From the NCBI GenBank assembly GCA_918807975.1, contig OU964923.1, positions 5,828,001-5,892,000 of the forward strand: a stretch of 64,000 bases of DNA, written 5' to 3'. Source of the DNA: Aplidium turbinatum (lineage: Eukaryota; Chordata; Ascidiacea; Aplousobranchia; Polyclinidae). Below the pieces are notes generated by a model. That model searched no databases, had not been told where the DNA came from, and saw only the letters and a list, made by a program, of their open reading frames with translations. Every line of letters begins with the position of its first letter. Positions within the stretch are counted from its first letter, which is position 1. A program made the translations under genes and the position numbers. This document shows positions 58,301 through 64,000 of the stretch, one piece after another.

Positions 58301-59625
58301 TTTAAGAAAATCGGTTTACTTTTACTTGGTTGCATAAGTATGGATAGAATGCATGAATAAAAATACATCAAAAACACAATGCTCAACTTCCAAGAAATGT
58401 GTGCATATTGTCGTTTGGGAATATTTAAGCATGAACTATATTATAACAATGCAAAAGAAACAAACCCAACCAAATGTACCTGTGCAACAAGGACTCCTTA
58501 TTATGCTTAAATTGTCGGAATCTATCTGAACTCAGAAGTAGGTAGATTGAAGTTGTCTGAAATGCTTGCAAAATGTCCACCAGGTTCACTTTAGAAAAAG
58601 TTTTTACTAAAACTGCTGGCTGTCAAACCCAAAGTAACCCTGCAACTGAAGATGGGCAATATTCTCTGCAAGAGTCATTTTCTATATAATACAGTGACAG
58701 AGCAGCATTTATTTAAATTGTTTGCCTCATTCCTGCAAATGCAAGTTAAAACATTATCAAACAGGCTAGAAATGGATTCGTATATCATGAAACTAAGCCA
58801 CAACAGGTAACAAGGGGAAATTTTGAAGACGAGTGAAGGTGTTATTATTGAAGACATCATGCATCAAGTACGTAAATCATGCATCTTAATACTTTGCGGT
58901 GAAATACCGTACCTCATGTTATACAAACTTTGAAAAATAAATACAGCTACTCGATTGAAGGGAAAAAGCACATTGAGATGTATATCTCAATAAGTTAAAT
59001 AATAGTTACATTTTGTAAGCACACTAGCTCTTTGAGCAAAGACTTGGCGTTTAGGTCATTTGGGTTAAATTAGCCAGCACATCACACTTAGAGGAAATCA
59101 AGCATTTCTGCTATTAATTTAACATTATAGGAAGCAGCTGGAGTTTGAATAAGGCAAAGCTGACCTCAAAATTTAGTAGAGTAAATCTGTTACCACCAGT
59201 AGTGACATCATTTAAGATGTTGTCAAAGAAGTAGACTCACTGGTGTCATTACTGCAACTAGTATATATGATATATTTTAAAAACTTAGAAATTGAAGAAT
59301 GCTTTGCATAATTGCTCTACAACTCTTATTTTAAATCTTTTTTTTCTTTGCTCCACTTTTACAATGATTAGGTATAGCTAATGGATAAATCACTAATGGT
59401 ACTCTATTGTTGAGCTCAACAACCTTTGCTGGTACAACAAGTACATTGATATATCATCAATAAATCAAAGAATTATATTACTATTCAGTAAAAAAAATCC
59501 AAACAATGAATAAGTGTAAAATGTAGCCTACTGCACAAACTGTATCTAAGTACAGTAACAAGTGTATTAAGATTTAAAAATTGTTTAGGTTGGATACTAC
59601 AGAGTAATCAACTTGAAACAATTTG

Positions 59626-60110
59626 AAAAGATCCGGGCCCCTTCAATGTTATTTTGAAGCTATGGAATAACAATGACATTTCAGTACTGGAAGTAACACA
59701 GGCTATGTCTAAATACAGTTGCTACAAGATTGAAATTTTTGGTTTATGTTGTCACTGAGCAATGTTACACATTTGGTAGCCTAGATGGCATTTTGAAAAA
59801 AACTGGGCCCCTCAATAGTACGTAGATTTTAAAAATTACATGCATAGGGCATAATAATGATAGTATTTAATACTGGAAGTAACATGCATTTAAATTTATA
59901 AAATATTAAGCAATTTGATACATGGCGTTTAAAAAATCCGGTCCCTTTAAATGTTTAGTTTTAAAACTACATACCGGTTATATATATAATATGGCATAAT
60001 AGCGATGGTTTTGTATTGAAAGTAACATGTATTCTATTTAAACGCGATTGCCACAAAATGAAATTCTGTTGTCACACTGCAATGTTAACTATTTGGCGCA
60101 TGGTGAAATG
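59626..60110. repeat. Three degenerate tandem units of about 150-180 bp
   Basis: Each unit starts with a CGGGCCCCTT-like block (59636, 59803, 59939), then a GGCATAATAA-like word, then TACTGGAAGTAACA or similar, and a TTGC(T)ACAA segment. Divergence is high. A reversed hAT-like end (CCCCAAAGACCGGCACTG, 60337-60354) follows, so the array may be the inside of an old hAT element. Confidence 0.6.
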
Positions 60111-61432
60111 TCGTGGGTGGCCTAAAAGCATGTAAGCTTTTAAAGGTGGCCCGACGCTACAATCTCTCCCCTAACCCTAACTGACTTCAAGGATGTCTCA
60201 CCCTTAAGCCGCAACTGACTTCAAGGATACCGGTACTTGCTTGTGAATCGAATTAAATTTTTTCCTTTGGAAATAACAAAAATTACTGCATTTTCTGAGT
60301 AAATTGCGGGCCCTGTGCGATCGCACGGTTCGCACACCCCAAAGACCGGCACTGCTATGGTACACTATATTCAATCACTGTATTCAGCAAGTGAACCAAG
60401 CCAAAAGTAATTTCCTAAAATGCTCATTTTCATACCTTTGTCCCTAAGTAGACGTTCTAATCTAATGTCCCCAATCTAAGGACGAATTCCCTAAAAATGA
60501 GAACGCTGACCAGCAGAGCAGACACATTTGTTTTGTATTTCACGCTTCACTCAGCAATATTTTTCTTCACGCTTCAGCAATATATTTCTTCATGCTCCCC
60601 CCTGCCACATTTAAAAAATATTTCAATGAAATAAAATGTGGAAAAAGTAGCAAATCATATTTAACCACAGAACCTACGTCATGTTAAATTTAAACTCAAC
60701 TTTGTTCTTTTCGTATGTTTTCTTGGAGAACGAAATGTAAGTTTGAAAAGTTTGTTTGTATAAGTTTGTTACCGTATGTCCAAGTTTGGAAATTGCTCTA
60801 TCGAAGTTAAAAATGTAATATAGGCCTATCAATCATCAGTCCAGTTTGTTTTTATTTCTGACTAGTGACCATCACAACGAAAACATTATAGGCCCATGAG
60901 AAACATAGCAGTAGTCTAGAAAAATTTAGAAGCGACAAAACGCGCGCGTTATAGCGTGCATTATACCAAAGCTGGACAATCAGTTTAAAATATGGAACGG
61001 TCGCAACACCTTATATTCATATTGTATGCCAATGTATGGTTCTCAGCTATGGTGTAGCCTAATTGTAAAACTTGTACTTTAAATCGCATACGAGTTGCTT
61101 ACAACAACTCTCACAGAAATATCCACAATTTGACGAGATACGATAGTGCTAGACAGCTAGAGTGTATCAGGTGCAGAACGAAGTTTTAACATTTGATACT
61201 CTATTTAGAAAAAAATTGCTATGCATTTGTAGAACGCTGCAAAAATTCCATTAATCCACTTTTGCGCAATGTTATGTCTTCTGATTAATACCGTATTTCA
61301 ATTTTACATATTATTATCACTACAGCAGTAGGCCTAATGGCCTATGTTGTTTGATGTAGCCAGCATGGTGGTGTTTTAGTCTGATATTTTGTGTGATGAC
61401 TGTTAAAAATTTAAATAGACCTTTCTCCGCAG

Positions 61433-62931
61433 CCAACCATAATGAAGCGTGAGGTGGAAAACAAAGCACAGGCTGAGTTTACAGTGATAAAACACAGTTT
61501 TTGAACGTTTGGGTTGTTGTTTTGATCGAACAATCGCTTATTTTAGTCGTACATTTTGTACCAAAAGTACTTTGTTGATTGAGCATTACAATTAGGTTAT
61601 CTGAGAGAGAGAGAAGTTCTTTTATTTGCATCAACAGCACATGTGGAAAAAACAATACAAGATTACAATGTGAACTAGGTTGTTTTAATGTTTGCTGACG
61701 ATGATGGGAGTGGCAGAAGGACCGAACTGGTCATCAAGTCTGCCACACCCGTGTGGTGTCATAGCTTATTTGACATGGAACGGTGTCGGAGTTGAACGCA
61801 AATATATATTGTATACATTACAAAATAAAAAACAATACACACACGAAATTTAACAGTACAATATAAAACAGTATTTAACAGTACAATATATCTATTTTTA
61901 GAGAAAAAAAAAATTGAAATTACTAGGCTATATGGGTCTAGCTAACTAGGCTACCACCCACACAGCGCTATAGGAATAGCCTAGTTCACGGGACCACGGA
62001 ACAAAAGGGCCTCGCATTGATCAATTTTCTTTTTAAAATAAGCTTACTTCAGTTAACAACTAAAGTAGATAACCTAAACTTGTTATTATTTCATTTAAAA
62101 TCTACACTTAGCCTACAATCTATTCGTGCAGCGATTGCGTTTATATTGATGTTTTTGCATATGCTGCATTTTTTAGACGTGTCTTAATTTGAGGCCCGAG
62201 ATTCACATTGGTCCCACGCCCCATTTATCCTCTCAACGGCCCTGTGCTCATCCATGGCTTTCAATTGTCTCTCAGGCTTGTGTGCGAATCATTGTCATCG
62301 TGAAAGGATCAATAAGGAAGAAATAATAAATCGAATTGTCACGGGCCTAATAGTTGGCTGAAAGCGACGAATAGACATTTGATCATGGCACTAGGGCTAG
62401 GCTGTATTGCTAATAACGAAGTATTGTAAACATTTTATTGTGTTGTAAATTAATAAAAACTGGTAGAAAAAGTGAATTTTATGTTGATAAAATCCAGCAA
62501 TTTATTTTTTGAATCATTAAATGATTTTGCCAACTAACCATTTTTCGTTGTAGTCACCCCGATAATATGCTTAGATAGAGGGTGCCCTAAACAAAGTCTT
62601 GTTAATTGCTTAAAGTTAAAACATTTGAATTTTTCTAAAAGTTGGAGCTGGCTACGTCACTGCTTCATTGGAGCAATTTTTCTTTTGCTTTCAATCAAAA
62701 ACAAGACTTTTCAACTTAGGTGTTTAATACCAAAAAAATATTTTCACTTGAGCTTCAAGTCTAAAAATTAAAATCCCTAAACTCAAACTTGGAAAGTATC
62801 GATCAACTTTGATGAAAAAGATAAATGTATGCCATCTTAAACTTAATGTAACCTAAACATGCATTTGTTTTGTTTTTCAGCGCAACTCTCAGAACCGCGT
62901 GGTACCGCCGAACACTCAGCAGGCACGGTAG
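61433..62931 (+). CDS. Weak two-exon candidate upstream of DENND3
   Basis: Exon 61433-61483 follows TTTCTCCGCAG and reads PTIMKREVENKAQAEFT before GTGATA. Exon 62881-62931 follows TTTGTTTTTCAG and reads RNSQNRVVPPNTQQAR before TAG; phases match (0/0). Only 33 codons in all, no family recognised, and the flanks are repeat-rich, so chance is likely. Confidence 0.15.
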
Positions 62932-63649
62932 CCACTTTAACAAGTCGAAATTTTGCCACTAAAAATGACTAGAATGAAACCGCCAACCAATCATAAGCTA
63001 CGGTTTAAGTGACATGAAAAATTAAAACTTTTTGGTGATTCTTTAGTGTTTAAGTGCATATTATATTTTTCGAAAAAAATATTTGATATACCGTACCTTT
63101 TTGTTTGGGAGATATAACCAAATCAAAATCGGCCACCTAAAGGCGCTATGTGTTTTGTGACGTCATCGGCGTGCAGCCAAGTAAACAGCTTCACGCATTG
63201 CCTTAAAAACATCGCATAGGTCATTGTCATAGCCATACGAGACCAAACTATTTTTTTTTGGGGGGGGGGGGGGGGCAGAACGTAAATTTGCCCAAATCTG
63301 CACGCTTTTATAGAAATTGCCCAAATATAATGTATGCGGTGCATGATAACAGTGAAAAACTAACATAACAAGATCACCAGCTAGCTAGAATTTCTTACCC
63401 AAGTAATCAAGATAGAACAACTAAATTCATCTTTGAATATACCTTGCTTTCGCATTGCTCGATGCTTCTGCACTTTGGCATGGTAGGTAGGAGTAACATT
63501 TAGGAGTATTATATACTTCAGCAGTAGCATTTTAAATGTTGGTGAAATTAACATGACACAGTTGCATATACAAACTAAATATTTATTTTTTATTTTGGGG
63601 CGCAACTGCATCATTTTAATTTGGGTAGTTTTATAAAAATAACCAACAA

Positions 63650-63738
63650 AGCTAAGCAACACCACAACATTAACATTAGGCTACATTTAACAGGTACAGT
63701 ATAACATTTTTTCGTTAAATGTTGTGGTGTTGCTTAGC
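63650..63738. repeat. Inverted repeat, about 25-bp arms
   Basis: AGCTAAGCAACACCACAACA at 63650-63669 is mirrored by TGTTGTGGTGTTGCTTAGCT at 63719-63738, with near-symmetric TTAAC/GTTAAA inside and a spacer of about 45 nt. Direct repeats with GCAACTGCATCAT lie on both sides (63603 and about 63918), suggesting a larger decayed element. Confidence 0.7.
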
Positions 63739-64000
63739 TATGTCCGTTTATGGTTGAAAAAGTACTGTAACCTCTCCACCCGAATTATTTTATAAAAGTA
63801 TTCATCAGATTTATATAAATTTATATTTTAATATAGTTACCCAAATCAAGATGATGCATTTATGGATATTAGGCCTATGAAAAAAATTAAAGACTTTGTA
63901 AATTTTGATGCCAAAGCAACTGCATCATGCCAATTTGGGCAGTTTTATAAATAGACTATGATCAGATAATTTCATATTTTTTTGTTGCCCAAATCTAAAC

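Larger units (their letters stand above)
57219..64000. other. Intergenic stretch upstream of DENND3
   Basis: No gene with good support. It contains the DENND3 promoter region (no TATA box evident), MITE relics (58060-58300), the degenerate tandem array and a reversed hAT end (59626-60354), another reversed hAT end (CCTCTCAACGGCCCTG, 62235-62250), poly-T/poly-G at about 63251-63276 and the inverted repeat at 63650-63738. Open frames here are short and compositionally biased. Confidence 0.6.

Noticed and set aside
63251-63276. Poly-T/poly-G tract as a regulatory element
   Set aside because: Simple homopolymer run with no associated motif; likely slippage.
1-64000. CRISPR arrays, rRNA, retrovirus-like or capsid-bearing elements
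   Set aside because: No regularly spaced short direct repeats, no rRNA landmarks, and no recognisable gag, envelope, integrase or capsid-type frames or long terminal direct repeats were seen.

Overview
The window is eukaryotic, AT-rich, and dominated by two multi-exon host genes on the minus strand, separated and invaded by many short DNA transposons. Gene style (small exons, introns mostly 0.1-2 kb, animal protein families, very high load of short inverted-repeat elements) suggests an invertebrate animal. An ascidian tunicate would fit, but the sequence alone does not settle the species.

Gene 1 (1-11018, minus; 3' end outside the window) is a peptide O-xylosyltransferase, ortholog of vertebrate XYLT1/XYLT2, which starts glycosaminoglycan chains on proteoglycans. 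Eleven exons were placed by protein similarity and splice sites. The model gives a type II membrane protein with a cytosolic tail, signal anchor and stem, then the GT14 catalytic domain as far as the PAESFFH region. One short exon is probably missing between exons 3 and 4.

Gene 2 (24991-57218, minus) is complete. I assembled 30 exons into a 3852-nt open frame (1283 codons plus stop) with matching intron phases throughout. It encodes a DENND3-type Rab exchange factor: tripartite DENN module, linker, PHenn domain and C-terminal WD40 propeller. Its two largest introns (7.3 kb and 4.4 kb) each hold one large inverted-repeat-bounded interval with weak plus-strand coding signals.

The 14 kb between the genes (11019-24990) is a transposon graveyard. 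At least nine elements have recognisable terminal inverted repeats, seven of them with 8-bp target duplications typical of hAT transposons. One stack is nested three deep (12736-17888), and two elements sit back to back sharing the same duplication (18096-20696). Two tRNA-derived SINE families, two LINE 3' fragments, a roughly 90-bp hairpin MITE family (about 20 copies, mostly inside introns) and a fold-back element with matched repeat number in both arms make up most of the rest.

The interval 57219-64000 upstream of DENND3 has no gene I can support well; it holds repeat relics and one weak two-exon candidate. No rRNA, CRISPR or convincing functional tRNA gene is seen, and no retrovirus-like or capsid-bearing element was recognised.
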